DNA of 64,000 nt from Paenibacillus puerhi (lineage in GTDB: Bacteria > Bacillota > Bacilli > Paenibacillales > NBRC-103111), in assembly GCF_009846885.1 (NCBI RefSeq), contig NZ_WUWM01000004.1, forward strand, positions 1 through 64,000. The letters are read 5' to 3'. This document shows, one piece after another, positions 27,924-36,659 of this stretch. The notes beneath the pieces are model-generated. The model had not been told where the DNA came from, did not search any database, and was given only the letters and a program-made list of their open reading frames with translations. Each line of letters opens with the position of its first letter. Positions within the stretch are counted from its first letter, which is position 1. Position numbers and translations under genes: made by a program.

Positions 27924-28397
27924 TTGAAAAAGCTGGTCGGTTTTGTTTGCTCCACCGTTTTATTCTTTAGTATTTCGCTTGGAAGCGCTTCTGCTGAAAC
28001 CCCATTAAGCGCAGCGGTTAACGAAGGCTTGGGAGCCCCTTACAAATGGTCGGGGACGACGCTCAAAGGCTTTGACTGCTCCGGCTATACCGCTTGGGTA
28101 TTCAACAAGCTCGGTCTGGATCTCCCTCACTCCTCCAAGAGCCAAGCTCAGGAAGGGACGAAGGTAGAGAAAAGCGAGCTGCGTGCCGGCGATCTCGTAT
28201 TTTTTAATACCGACGGCAAAGGAATTTCCCATGTTGGCGTGTATGTAGGCGATGGCAAATTTTATCACTCCGCCACCGATGAAGGCGTAGTGATTACCAA
28301 ATTGTCCGACAACTACTATGCTAAGCGTTATGTTACGGCACGCCGCGTTCTGTCCGAGGATCAATTCAATCAAGTGATGACCGACACTCAGAAGTAA
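27924..28397 (+). CDS. Secreted NlpC/P60 cell-wall peptidase
   Basis: 157 residues from a TTG preceded by AAGGGG. A signal peptide ends at SASA (about 24). The C40 catalytic residues are present: C52 in FDCSGYTAW, H103 in ISHVGVYVGD and H115 in FYHSATDEG. There are no SH3 or LysM binding domains. It should cleave the D-gamma-Glu-diaminopimelate bond of peptidoglycan stem peptides. Expression is probably controlled by the c-di-AMP riboswitch directly upstream, linking wall turnover to osmotic and turgor state. A terminator follows at 28427. Confidence 0.93.
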   Translation: MKKLVGFVCSTVLFFSISLGSASAETPLSAAVNEGLGAPYKWSGTTLKGFDCSGYTAWVFNKLGLDLPHSSKSQAQEGTKVEKSELRAGDLVFFNTDGKGISHVGVYVGDGKFYHSATDEGVVITKLSDNYYAKRYVTARRVLSEDQFNQVMTDTQK

Positions 28398-28426
28398 GCT
28401 GCTGTTCATTTCAGGATAGGTAAGTG

Positions 28427-28497
28427 AAAAAGCCCTGGCCGGCTCCGCAGGTCCCGTTCGTACAGAACGCTCCTATGGTCCGCTGCCAGGGCTTTTT
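28427..28497 (+). terminator. Terminator after NlpC/P60 gene
   Basis: AAAAAGCCCTGGC (28427-28439) and GCCAGGGCTTTTT (28485-28497) form a 13-bp perfect stem with a long loop that itself can fold, ending in five T. Confidence 0.8.
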
Positions 28498-28557
28498 CTC
28501 TCAGGAAGCATGCTTCATCTTATAACGATAGCGCGTTACGGAGAGGGGACGGCACCC

Positions 28558-28710
28558 GTGATTTTATTTATTCACCGCAAAGACCTCCGCATCTACGACC
28601 TGGCCGTCCCTATGAAGGAAGCCTTTCCCCCGCCGGCCGATATCGCTCATCGGATCCATCAGAGCGTTGCCTTCGTGGCGGTGTTGGAATGCGAAGACTG
28701 CCTTAGGTGA
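28558..28710 (+). pseudogene. Possible N-terminal remnant of a deoxyribodipyrimidine photolyase
   Basis: From a GTG at 28558 (after GGAGAGGGG) the frame reads VILFIHRKDLRIYDLA, close to the N-terminus of the photolyase/cryptochrome family (hydrophobic strand, R/K-D-L-R, Asp). The similarity ends after about 20 residues; the remaining 30 residues (PPPADIAHRIHQSVAF and on) are unlike photolyase and the frame stops at 28710. A full photolyase has about 450-480 residues, so at most a fragment remains. An annotation as a small hypothetical protein is the alternative. Confidence 0.45.
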
Positions 28711-28721
28711 AGGAGAAATTT

Positions 28722-29843
28722 ATGTATAGGTTTTATGTCAGTATGTTGCTCCTTTTCATAGTCACAGGCTGTTATAACTCCAGTAGTAAACCCACACCGA
28801 GAGAAAACACCTACATTATTAATAATCTATTGGAAATAACGATGGTTGATAAAGAAAACGGTTGGGCTCAAAACAACAATAAATTGTTAAAAACAACCGA
28901 TGGTGGTTTCTCATGGTCCACAGCATCTCCGGAGAATACCGAGGTTCTTCCCGGACAGTTTTTTATTTTAGATACAGATAACGCCTGGTTTGTTCAGGAA
29001 AATGAAGGAGCAAACGAATTAAACATATACAGAACAACTAATGGGGGAGCGATATGGTCATCGAATGGTAATATTGAAACAAACAGTAGAATACAACCGA
29101 CCCTATCCTTTATGGATAGTAAAAAAGGGTACCTTATGACAACTGGCCTAAGATCGTCTCACTCTTCTAGGATCGAGTTCTATTCCACGGAAGACGGAGG
29201 AGATACATGGATAAAAATGAAGGGTAATATTGACGAATTTGGAATTAAAACGGTTATCGCACCTATTGATCATCAATTATTTATCAGTTCATATTTTAAT
29301 ACATCGGACTTCCCCTTTTTATATGTTAAAAACAATAGTGATTCTGAGTGGAGGAAACATGAAATTAGATTACCTGCTGTCGACGTTAACCAACCAAGCC
29401 ATTACTTTCTAGATAGCCCTATCAACCTGAGCAACTCAAAATATCTTCTGTTTCTAACAAGAGAAATTGAAAGGAAGAAGTCTTCTTTTTTTCTAACAAG
29501 CTCAGATCGAGGCGGAACATGGAATCTAAAGAAATCGTTTATAAACAATGTTGAAGAAAGCATTATTTACGATATTGTTGACTCTGAACATATATGGGTA
29601 TCGAATGGCAAGGAGTTATGGTTTTCAGATAACTTATTTGAATCCTTTCAAACTAAATTGTCCTTAGAAGCTGTGAAAAGAATTGTAAACTACGATAGGG
29701 AAAATGTTCACTTCCGAAAAATAGATTTCGTCTCAAAAGACGTTGGATGGATAGTCGTTCAAACAGGGAATGACTTCCGATTAATTAAAACAGAAGACTC
29801 GGGTACGGAATGGAAAGAAATCAAACCTACGCTAATACATTAA
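28722..29843 (+). CDS. Asp-box (BNR/sialidase-like repeat) lipoprotein
   Basis: 373 residues from the ATG at 28722 (AAGGAG 6 nt upstream; a GTG at 28707 is also in frame). A lipobox VTGC lipidates C17. At least five Asp-box-like motifs follow (TTDGGFSWS, TTNGGAIWS, STEDGGDTW, SSDRGGTWN, TEDSGTEW), typical of beta-propellers related to HCF136/Ycf48 and sialidases. Function is unknown; it may bind proteins or glycans on the outside. The coding sequence is clearly AT-rich compared with both neighbours, pointing to recent acquisition. Confidence 0.82.
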   Translation: MYRFYVSMLLLFIVTGCYNSSSKPTPRENTYIINNLLEITMVDKENGWAQNNNKLLKTTDGGFSWSTASPENTEVLPGQFFILDTDNAWFVQENEGANELNIYRTTNGGAIWSSNGNIETNSRIQPTLSFMDSKKGYLMTTGLRSSHSSRIEFYSTEDGGDTWIKMKGNIDEFGIKTVIAPIDHQLFISSYFNTSDFPFLYVKNNSDSEWRKHEIRLPAVDVNQPSHYFLDSPINLSNSKYLLFLTREIERKKSSFFLTSSDRGGTWNLKKSFINNVEESIIYDIVDSEHIWVSNGKELWFSDNLFESFQTKLSLEAVKRIVNYDRENVHFRKIDFVSKDVGWIVVQTGNDFRLIKTEDSGTEWKEIKPTLIH

Positions 29844-29856
29844 GACCCTCAGGTAC

Positions 29857-29888
29857 AGCCCCCTAAAGGGGAGTTTTCGAATTTTTTC
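29857..29888 (+). terminator. Terminator after Asp-box lipoprotein
   Basis: A CCCCTAAAGGGG-type hairpin (29860-29871) followed by GTTTTCGAATTTTTT. The stem is short but GC-rich. Confidence 0.55.
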
Positions 29889-29928
29889 ATTTGTACCAAC
29901 CCGTGCCTGGAACAGTCCCCCCCACAGA

Positions 29929-31476
29929 TCAGATGACGGAAACGTCTCGCAAAGCCTCATGGTAGACGGTAAACATGTTTTTCCCCGTACGCTTGGACTG
30001 ATACAACGCCAGGTCGGCGCATTTGTAAAGTCCCTCGTAGTCCAGCCCATGATCGGGCGCAAACGCTATACCGACCGACGCCGTCGTATTGAAGGCCTGG
30101 ACAATGTCCACCCCTTGGATTTCTATAGGGTGTCTCAGCTCTTGGATAATCCGCTGCGCCACGGAGACAGCAGCCTGCTCGCCGGACATCTGGTTAAGGA
30201 TGACGGCGAACTCGTCTCCCCCGAGGCGCGCTTTCACATCGGCTGAATTAGGCACGACCGAGCGTATTCTGCGCCCCACCTCCCGGAGTACATGATCCCC
30301 CGCGTCATGACCGAACGTATCGTTCACTTTCTTGAAATGATCGAGATCGATCAGCAGCAGCGCGGTCTTCATCCCTTTTCTCTGACTTTTTTCGATGCTG
30401 GAGATCAGTGAATTTTCGAATACGGCACGGTTGGACAGCCCGGTCAGCAGATCGTGGGATGCCAGATACATCGGCCGTGCGACGAGTCGGGTAATGAAAT
30501 AGGAGGTGACGAGAGCGACGACGATGGCGGCCAGGAATTGAAGCAGAAACACCTGCTTGTTTTGCCTCAGATTGTTTCGCAGCTCTACCTCGTTGTATAT
30601 AATTTCAATGATCTTCTGGTCGGTAAATCTGGCCGTATCGCCACCCAGCTCGACATAATACGGGACGTAGCGGTAAGTGACCGGCAGCCCGTCCAGCTCG
30701 CGCGACACCTCATAAGCCCGGTTATCGGTTTGGGCTTTTTGGAAGAAGAGCCGATTCTCCTCTGCGATCCGCAGCGTTTTGCCGTCCTCGCCCATCTTGC
30801 CGATCGATTTCCCCGAAGTATTGAACACTGTGATACTATTAATATTGTTATATTTCTTAACCAATTCCTCGCCGACCTCAAGAAAGTTAAAGCTCGTAAA
30901 AATGGGATGCGCCTCCATATAGAGCCCCAGCTCGATCAAATATTTATGATCCGGCGTAGGCATGTAGCTGTATTTTCGAATTTTCCCGGAGTTGGTCTCC
31001 TGATCGAATCCATCCGAAACAAACTGGTCTCCATTCAATCTATCACGCAGCAATTGGGCAAACTGATCGAGGGTGCCGTCTTCCTTGCGGAAGCTCAAGC
31101 CGATGTCCGGGGCGAAGCTGCTATACAGAATCGTCTGATTCGCATCCAGGATGTAAATGTCCATACCTTCGAATTGCCGCTTTAGCGCCTGGTAGTCCCA
31201 CGAGCTCACGTCCGGATTTTCCGCATACTTGCTCAATAGCTGATTCGAATAGTTGCGCATCTTTTCCTCAAGACCCTGGCCAAGCATTTGAAAGGCTTTA
31301 TCTGCATTCGTGACTGCCGTGACGATGATATCCTCTACGAGGTATAATTCCCGGGTATAACTGGCCGTCAGATGCTCCTTCCAGCGGTGTTGGTTGACCA
31401 GAGATACGGCGAGCGTCAGCAAGACGCTGAAAATCCCCATGATGATCATTAGCTTCCTTCTAAAGCCTGTTTGCAT
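29929..31476 (-). CDS. Membrane diguanylate cyclase (GGDEF)
   Basis: 515 residues from the ATG at 31476 (GGGGGGA upstream). TM1 (about 8-26) and TM2 (near residue 300) enclose an extracytoplasmic Cache-like sensor (DIYILDANQTILYSSFAPDIG). The C-terminal GGDEF domain has an intact active site (ARLGGDEFAVI) and DHFKKVNDTFGHDAGD. The RxxD inhibitory site five residues before GGDEF is absent (NSAD). It makes c-di-GMP in response to an unknown external signal. No EAL domain is present. Confidence 0.92.
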   Translation of the reverse strand: MQTGFRRKLMIIMGIFSVLLTLAVSLVNQHRWKEHLTASYTRELYLVEDIIVTAVTNADKAFQMLGQGLEEKMRNYSNQLLSKYAENPDVSSWDYQALKRQFEGMDIYILDANQTILYSSFAPDIGLSFRKEDGTLDQFAQLLRDRLNGDQFVSDGFDQETNSGKIRKYSYMPTPDHKYLIELGLYMEAHPIFTSFNFLEVGEELVKKYNNINSITVFNTSGKSIGKMGEDGKTLRIAEENRLFFQKAQTDNRAYEVSRELDGLPVTYRYVPYYVELGGDTARFTDQKIIEIIYNEVELRNNLRQNKQVFLLQFLAAIVVALVTSYFITRLVARPMYLASHDLLTGLSNRAVFENSLISSIEKSQRKGMKTALLLIDLDHFKKVNDTFGHDAGDHVLREVGRRIRSVVPNSADVKARLGGDEFAVILNQMSGEQAAVSVAQRIIQELRHPIEIQGVDIVQAFNTTASVGIAFAPDHGLDYEGLYKCADLALYQSKRTGKNMFTVYHEALRDVSVI

Positions 31477-31605
31477 GAGATCCCCCCTAAGATGCCGACT
31501 CTTTATCGCTACTAGGACTTTTAACCTACTGTAACCTATTCCATATAGATCGGTAGATTCAGTATTTTTATTTAGAGTTGTAGTCAGGTAATAGGAGGTG
31601 GCCAT

Positions 31606-31655
31606 AAAAAAAAGAAGTCACCTACCTAGTGTCTCAAGACATTAGGAATCGACCT
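31606..31655 (-). terminator. Terminator of the CheY-like gene
   Basis: On the minus strand CCTAATGTCT-TG-AGACACTAGG (one G-T pair) with outer pairs is followed by GTGACTTC and eight T. It lies just after the receiver gene. Confidence 0.7.
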
Positions 31656-31660
31656 CTCTT

Positions 31661-32020
31661 CTATCCAAGCAAACGCTGGAGCGTACTGTGCATGCGTTCC
31701 TTCTGCACCGGCTTCACCAGGAAATCCTTGGCGCCCAGCTTGATCGCCTCGATAACCATGCCTTGCTGCCCCATGGCCGAGCACATCAGCACCTTGGCGC
31801 TGCTGTCCTGCATCATGATATTGCGCAGCGCCTCGACCCCGTCCATCTCCGGCATCGTAATATCCAGCGTCACCAAATCGGGTTTGAGCAGCGCGTATTT
31901 CTGTAGAGCCTCCAGCCCGTTCGCAGCCTCGCCTACCACCTCATGGCCCAAGTCCTTCATCATACTGCCAATAATAGCGCGCATGAATGCGGCATCGTCC
32001 ACGATAAGTACTCTAGCCAT
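31661..32020 (-). CDS. CheY-like stand-alone response regulator
   Basis: 119 residues, a receiver domain only. Acidic residues D8/D9, phospho-acceptor in LVTLDITMPEMDGVEAL, and the lysine of FLVKPVQKERM are present. The sequence character (ARVLIVDDAAFMR) is CheY-like, but no chemotaxis gene is near, so the partner is unknown. It may act with the adjacent diguanylate cyclase. A Rho-independent terminator follows. Confidence 0.9.
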   Translation of the reverse strand: MARVLIVDDAAFMRAIIGSMMKDLGHEVVGEAANGLEALQKYALLKPDLVTLDITMPEMDGVEALRNIMMQDSSAKVLMCSAMGQQGMVIEAIKLGAKDFLVKPVQKERMHSTLQRLLG

Positions 32021-32318
32021 CTACAATGCTCCTTACCCTACTCTATATTAGGCCTATGCGTCATGCTGCAATCGGTCTTCCCTGGCATCGCAAACCTTCA
32101 GAACTATGGTATACTTAAGATTATACAGCATACCTGGAAATTTCAGTTTCAAATCAAGATCAATTATAGGTTAAAGATGCTTAATACTAGCGCCTCGAAC
32201 AAAAAAAGGCTCGACTTTCCGACATTACCACGGTGCGATACGGTTTGAGTTCCGTCTTCCGACTCCGATTCAGGGTCTCGAAATCGGCCTGCAAGGCAAA
32301 GGAAAGGAGTCATCCGAA
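32021..32318. other. Divergent intergenic region
   Basis: About 300 bp between the CheY-like gene (minus) and the OmpR-like gene (plus), AT-rich near 32100-32210. It must hold both promoters. No inverted repeat or known regulatory element was recognised. Confidence 0.35.
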
Positions 32319-33035
32319 GTGAACCACCGGAAAATCCTCCTCGTCGAGGAGGAGGCCGAAGATCGCCAGCTGCTGATCGCCCACCTGACCCACAACGGCT
32401 TTGAGGTGCACGCAGCCGCAAATCCCACCGAAGCGCTCGAGCGTTTCGCCCTGATAGAGCCCGATCTTGTCTTGTTGAATATTGCCCCTCCGCTCGCAGA
32501 CGTCCTGGGGGTATGCACGCAGATTCGAAGCTATTCGAACGTGCCTATTGTCATCTTGAGCGGACAATCAAGCTCTGCTGATATTATTCAGAGTTTAGAG
32601 CTCGGGGCAGACGACTTTATTGCCAAGCCGTTCGATGTGGAGGTGCTTGTTGCTCGAATACAGGCTAATCTGCGGCGCTCGGCCATTTTCCGAAGAGATC
32701 GGCCCTCTGCTGCGCAAACACCCTTGAAGGAAGAGATCATCCGCTTCAAGGGCCTCGAAATCGACCCTGCACGCTTCCAGGTGCTGCTTAACGGTACGCC
32801 CGTCTCCCTCGTCACCAAGGAGTTCCAGCTTCTCGTCCACCTGGCCAGGCATCCGGGCTCCGTCTTTACGCTGGAAGAGCTGTACGCCGCCGTCTGGGGT
32901 ATGCAGAGCTACGGCAATACGCGAACGGTCATCGTTCACCTCAGCAATCTCCGCAAGAAGCTGGAGCCGCATCCGACCCGGCCGTCCTACATTCATAACA
33001 TCCGCGGCGTTGGCTACAAGTTCGATCCGAAATAA
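32319..33035 (+). CDS. OmpR-family response regulator with degenerate receiver (Asn at phospho-site)
   Basis: 238 residues from a GTG (AAAGGAG upstream). A receiver (about 1-120) and an OmpR/PhoB winged-helix DNA-binding domain (about 143-235, FTLEELYAAVWG, TRTVIVHLSNLRKKLE) are intact. The phospho-acceptor position is Asn54 (LVLLNIAPP) where the neighbouring paralogue has Asp54, and the acidic pocket is EEE rather than ED. It should not be phosphorylated in the normal way, so it may act as a constitutive or ligand-gated partner. It precedes a canonical paralogue by about 60 bp. Confidence 0.9.
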   Translation: MNHRKILLVEEEAEDRQLLIAHLTHNGFEVHAAANPTEALERFALIEPDLVLLNIAPPLADVLGVCTQIRSYSNVPIVILSGQSSSADIIQSLELGADDFIAKPFDVEVLVARIQANLRRSAIFRRDRPSAAQTPLKEEIIRFKGLEIDPARFQVLLNGTPVSLVTKEFQLLVHLARHPGSVFTLEELYAAVWGMQSYGNTRTVIVHLSNLRKKLEPHPTRPSYIHNIRGVGYKFDPK

Positions 33036-33096
33036 GTCTGTGCCTGCACTTATCCATCGGCCGGGTTTATGTTATTTTCCCCTAAGGAGACCGATC

Positions 33097-33810
33097 ATGG
33101 CGAAGGAAAAAATATTGATTGTCGAAGATACGGAAGACATACGCGATCTGCTGAAGCTGTATCTGGAGCCTCAAGGCTTCACCGTTATCGAGGCGGAAAA
33201 CGGGATCGACGGGCTGGATCGCTTCGAGCGCGAGTCGCCCGATCTTGCGCTGCTGGATATTGTACTGCCTGATATGGATGGCTATGAGCTGTGCCGGCGT
33301 ATTCGCAGCGTCTCGAAGATGCCGATTGTGTTCATCAGCTGCAATACCTCCTCCGAGGATATCATCCGAGGGCTGGAGCTTGGGGGAGACGATTATATCG
33401 AGAAGCCGTTCGACCCGGCCGTCGTCGTCGCCAGAGTCCAAGCCAATCTGCGGCGTGTTCCGCTTGCCCAAAGCCGGACCGAAGCCCGAATGAAGACGGC
33501 TTCCCCTTCCGAAGTGATCCATATCGGGGGTTTAGAGATCGATCCGCCTCATCTTCGCGTAAAAACCGGATCAAGCGAATCGGCGCTTACCGTAAAGGAG
33601 ATGCAGCTGCTTGTCTATCTGGCCACCCACCCGAACCAGGTGTTCGCACCGGAGCAGCTGTACAAGGAGGTGTGGGGAAGCGACAGCGGGGGAGATACGC
33701 GAACGATCTTCGTTCACATCAGCAGCATTCGCAAAAAAATAGAACCGGACCCCACCCATCCCGTGTATTTGAGGAATATCCGGGGCTCCGGCTATATGTT
33801 CAAGAATTGA
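33097..33810 (+). CDS. OmpR-family response regulator (canonical)
   Basis: 237 residues from the ATG at 33097 (AAGGAG upstream), not the upstream start at 33010. The receiver has E10/D11, phospho-acceptor D54 (LALLDIVLPDMDGYEL) and YIEKPFD; the winged helix is clear (FAPEQLYKEVWGSD, TRTIFVHISSIRKKIE). It is closely related in layout and linker to the upstream gene, so the two arose by tandem duplication. A soluble histidine kinase is encoded convergently just beyond, a plausible partner. Confidence 0.93.
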   Translation: MAKEKILIVEDTEDIRDLLKLYLEPQGFTVIEAENGIDGLDRFERESPDLALLDIVLPDMDGYELCRRIRSVSKMPIVFISCNTSSEDIIRGLELGGDDYIEKPFDPAVVVARVQANLRRVPLAQSRTEARMKTASPSEVIHIGGLEIDPPHLRVKTGSSESALTVKEMQLLVYLATHPNQVFAPEQLYKEVWGSDSGGDTRTIFVHISSIRKKIEPDPTHPVYLRNIRGSGYMFKN

Positions 33811-33902
33811 CGGAGCTCGGAGAGGCTCCATCTCAGCAAGTCCCGGGAAGCGGGCAGCTCGCCGTCCCGATCGCCGCGTCATCCTGCAGCAACCGCTGCG
33901 CT

Positions 33903-34958
33903 TCAAACATCGGAGTCATCATGCAGCCCTCCTACGATCAACGAGCGGGGTTCCCCGTTGCGTCTGTTGATCAGTTCGGCGGGGATCAGGAAGAAGAAGG
34001 TCGTCCCTTCTCCAGCCTTGCTCGTAACGCCGATCTCTCCCCCGTGCTTCTGGATAATCTCCTTCGTTATAGCGAGGCCGAGGCCCGTACCTTGAATCCC
34101 GTTGGCCTTGGCCTGCTTGCTTCGGAAAAACCTGTCGAACACACGGGATACGTCATCGTCTTCTATGCCAAGGCCCGTATCGGATATCTTAACGAACCAA
34201 TGCCCGAGGCGGGCGCCCTCGTACTTCGGCTGGAATTCGCTCCTCAGCCGGATCGCTCCGCCCGCCTCGGTATACTTCAAAGCATTCTGGATCAAATTCT
34301 CGAATACCTGATTCAGTCTCACCCGGTCCGCCCATATGATCAATACTTCGCCTTCCGTCCTGACCCGATCCTGGGCAGCCTCCATCAGAAGCTCAATGCC
34401 GGCCCTCTCGCATTCCGGGGCGTACTTCTCTTCCACGGAGGCGATAAACCTATCAATATCGATCTGCTGATGATCAAAGTGGTTGCGGTTCGCTTGGTAC
34501 GTGGACAGCACGAACAGATCCTTGATCAAATGATTGACGGTGAGCACCCGGTCGTAGATCAGCTTCAAGTACTTTTCTTCAGGCTGAATGACTCCATCCA
34601 GCAGAGCCTTCACATAGCCTTGCACCGTTACCATAGGCGTGCCGAGTTCGTGGGAAATATCGGCAACCAGCTGCTTGCGCAGGTTTTCCAGATGCCGGAG
34701 ATGATCATGGGCAGACTGAATTTCGTCCTCCTGCTCCTTTAAGGTCTTGCCTTGTAGGTCGTTCATACGGGACAACTGGATCGTCGTCTTGAGCAGCCTT
34801 TCATATTGAGCGGCAAGCTCCTGATGCAGCGGGTATAAGTCTTCCAGGGACAACGACCGGTCCGCCGCCGTCCTTTTAGCCGCTTCGGCGAGCCGCAGCT
34901 CATCCGCAAACAACCGCCTGTAATTCGAATCCCGTTCCTTGTGAGCCAACACATTCAC
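33903..34958 (-). CDS. Cytoplasmic sensor histidine kinase
   Basis: 351 residues from a GTG. There is no membrane segment. The N-terminal about 95 residues are helical and charged with a coiled-coil look, then HisKA with H103 (ADISHELGTPMVTVQGYV) and a HATPase_c domain (NLIQNALKYTE, ISDTGLGI, GTGLGLAI). It is convergent with the OmpR-like pair, with about 90 bp between the ends, and probably phosphorylates the second regulator. The signal is unknown. Confidence 0.9.
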   Translation of the reverse strand: MNVLAHKERDSNYRRLFADELRLAEAAKRTAADRSLSLEDLYPLHQELAAQYERLLKTTIQLSRMNDLQGKTLKEQEDEIQSAHDHLRHLENLRKQLVADISHELGTPMVTVQGYVKALLDGVIQPEEKYLKLIYDRVLTVNHLIKDLFVLSTYQANRNHFDHQQIDIDRFIASVEEKYAPECERAGIELLMEAAQDRVRTEGEVLIIWADRVRLNQVFENLIQNALKYTEAGGAIRLRSEFQPKYEGARLGHWFVKISDTGLGIEDDDVSRVFDRFFRSKQAKANGIQGTGLGLAITKEIIQKHGGEIGVTSKAGEGTTFFFLIPAELINRRNGEPRSLIVGGLHDDSDV

Positions 34959-35127
34959 CCCGACTCTCGTTTCTGCCGACGTTAGTCTATTTTACCAAGC
35001 TCTCTCTTGAAAGAAAGCGTTTTTTTCCGACATCGGACAGATGACATGTACTTGATCCTCCCGACAAAAAATCGGGTGATATCCGGAAGGCATGGACATG
35101 CTCCGGACTCAACCGATGAACGAAGCA

Positions 35128-35745
35128 TCACGCCGTCCTGCCCCCGGACTCCACCGTATGCGCGGCTTTCCGCCAGATGAAAAAGAGCAGCAGATCGACT
35201 ACGAGCATAGCCGCAACGAGCAGCAGCAGGGGAAGCTCCCACGAATCGCGGAGGTTCAGACGGAACGGCAGCGCGAGCAGCATGAGCCACTGAACCCCTA
35301 GATAGAGAACCCTCCTCTGTGCCACCGAGGCAGCCTGATCCGCCAGCGCCCGATCCCTGAGCTGACGCTCAAGCGACGTCAAGGAGGCGTCTACCATGAA
35401 CAGTCTTAGCAGCATGCCGACGCCGCCAACGATCAGCCCGCCCAGCGACGGAGGGACATTCCCGTCCAACGAGGAAGGACCCGTGAACAGCTCTCCGAGC
35501 GCCAGCAGACCGAGTATGACTGCGAGCGTCCCTGCCAGGCCGTAACCGCGCGAGGTCTTCCGGGAGCGCTGCTCATGGGCGGCATCTCCCCTACCCTCCC
35601 GCTCTTCATCAAGCTTCAGTCCATGCAGGCTGAAAGCGATCATCAGATAGCCGACAACATCCGGCAGCACATCGAAGGACCCGATCCGAACATCGAGGGC
35701 TACCAGCAGCAGCCCCCAGGAAATCATGCGGAAGCTACCCGCCAT
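35128..35745 (-). CDS. Small multi-pass membrane protein, unknown function
   Basis: 205 residues from the ATG at 35745 (GGGGAGGA upstream). About four hydrophobic segments are seen (near 5-35, 65-85, 95-115, 155-190). No family is recognised. Its start overlaps the end of the preceding gene by 11 bp, so the two are translationally coupled. The longer frame to 35934 overlaps the neighbour extensively and is rejected. Confidence 0.7.
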   Translation of the reverse strand: MAGSFRMISWGLLLVALDVRIGSFDVLPDVVGYLMIAFSLHGLKLDEEREGRGDAAHEQRSRKTSRGYGLAGTLAVILGLLALGELFTGPSSLDGNVPPSLGGLIVGGVGMLLRLFMVDASLTSLERQLRDRALADQAASVAQRRVLYLGVQWLMLLALPFRLNLRDSWELPLLLLVAAMLVVDLLLFFIWRKAAHTVESGGRTA

Positions 35746-36580
35746 CTGACATTCCTCCCCCTCTGCGCTCAAGCAAATCAGCGATTCCCCTGCGGTCGGG
35801 CTCAGGATACCGCCGAATCTGGCTGCTCCACGACCAAGTCCGCTCCGGATCGGCCGCCGGCTGCAGCTCCAGACGCAGTTCCCCCTGGATCGCCTCCATC
35901 CGGCTTCCGGTACGGGCCGGCCCTGCCGGATCAATGCGCTGTTCTACACTTAAGGCTTCATCCTGCTTGAGGTCGAAGGGAACCTGCTGATCCTCATACA
36001 TCGTCTTATGCACCGAGACGTGCAGGCGATCCCCTAGCAGCGTCTTCAAATTATGCGAAGCGGAGCTCACGCGCAGATTTTCACGGGCTTGCATGACGTT
36101 CTCCACCTCTGCGTCCGAGCTGCTTCTGCTCATCGTCATCGTCAGCAGGGGATCTCCCGCTTCTCCCGCCGGGGGAAGCAGCGCAATCCGTCCGACCGGG
36201 GCCGTGAGACTGCCTCCTTCGGAGAACTGCATGGTCAGTTCCGTAAAGGCTTGATAGGATTCGGCAGGCAGCGGTTGCTCATACTGACCCAGCTGTACGG
36301 TAGCCTGATGAATGCGGTAGGGTCCGTAATCTCCGTAAGTAGACACGCCTTGTACCGGCCACATTACGTCCTCGGACGGTTGAACGAGGAACAGCTTCTG
36401 CGGAAAGTCCCGGTGGGTCACATAAAAAAGCTCGATAGAGTCCCCGGCGAACGGTGTAAATTCATAAAAATGCTCCAGAAACACAGGCTCTTCCAGCTTA
36501 TGCCGCTCATAATACACGTAGTTGCCCGCCCAGACGGCGATCGTCAACAGCGTCAGCAGCCATCGCGCATACTTCTTCAT
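35735..36580 (-). CDS. Hypothetical protein with one N-terminal membrane anchor
   Basis: 281 residues: a short TM (about 5-23), then a soluble, beta-strand-rich extracytoplasmic region (LEHFYEFTPFAGDSIELFYV, VGRIALLPPAGEAG). No family is recognised. It is the first gene of a two-gene operon with the downstream membrane protein, so the pair probably forms one envelope complex. Confidence 0.7.
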   Translation of the reverse strand: MKKYARWLLTLLTIAVWAGNYVYYERHKLEEPVFLEHFYEFTPFAGDSIELFYVTHRDFPQKLFLVQPSEDVMWPVQGVSTYGDYGPYRIHQATVQLGQYEQPLPAESYQAFTELTMQFSEGGSLTAPVGRIALLPPAGEAGDPLLTMTMSRSSSDAEVENVMQARENLRVSSASHNLKTLLGDRLHVSVHKTMYEDQQVPFDLKQDEALSVEQRIDPAGPARTGSRMEAIQGELRLELQPAADPERTWSWSSQIRRYPEPDRRGIADLLERRGGGMSDGG

Positions 36581-36659
36581 GGCTCACCTGCTCTCCCTTT
36601 ATTTCCGCAGCTTTCCTATCCTTACTAACGGTGGAGAAGGAGATAGGTTTCACTGCCGG

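Noticed and set aside
33291-34742. 483-codon plus-strand frame over the second OmpR gene and the kinase
   Set aside because: It runs out of frame through one gene and antisense to another; no protein-like features.
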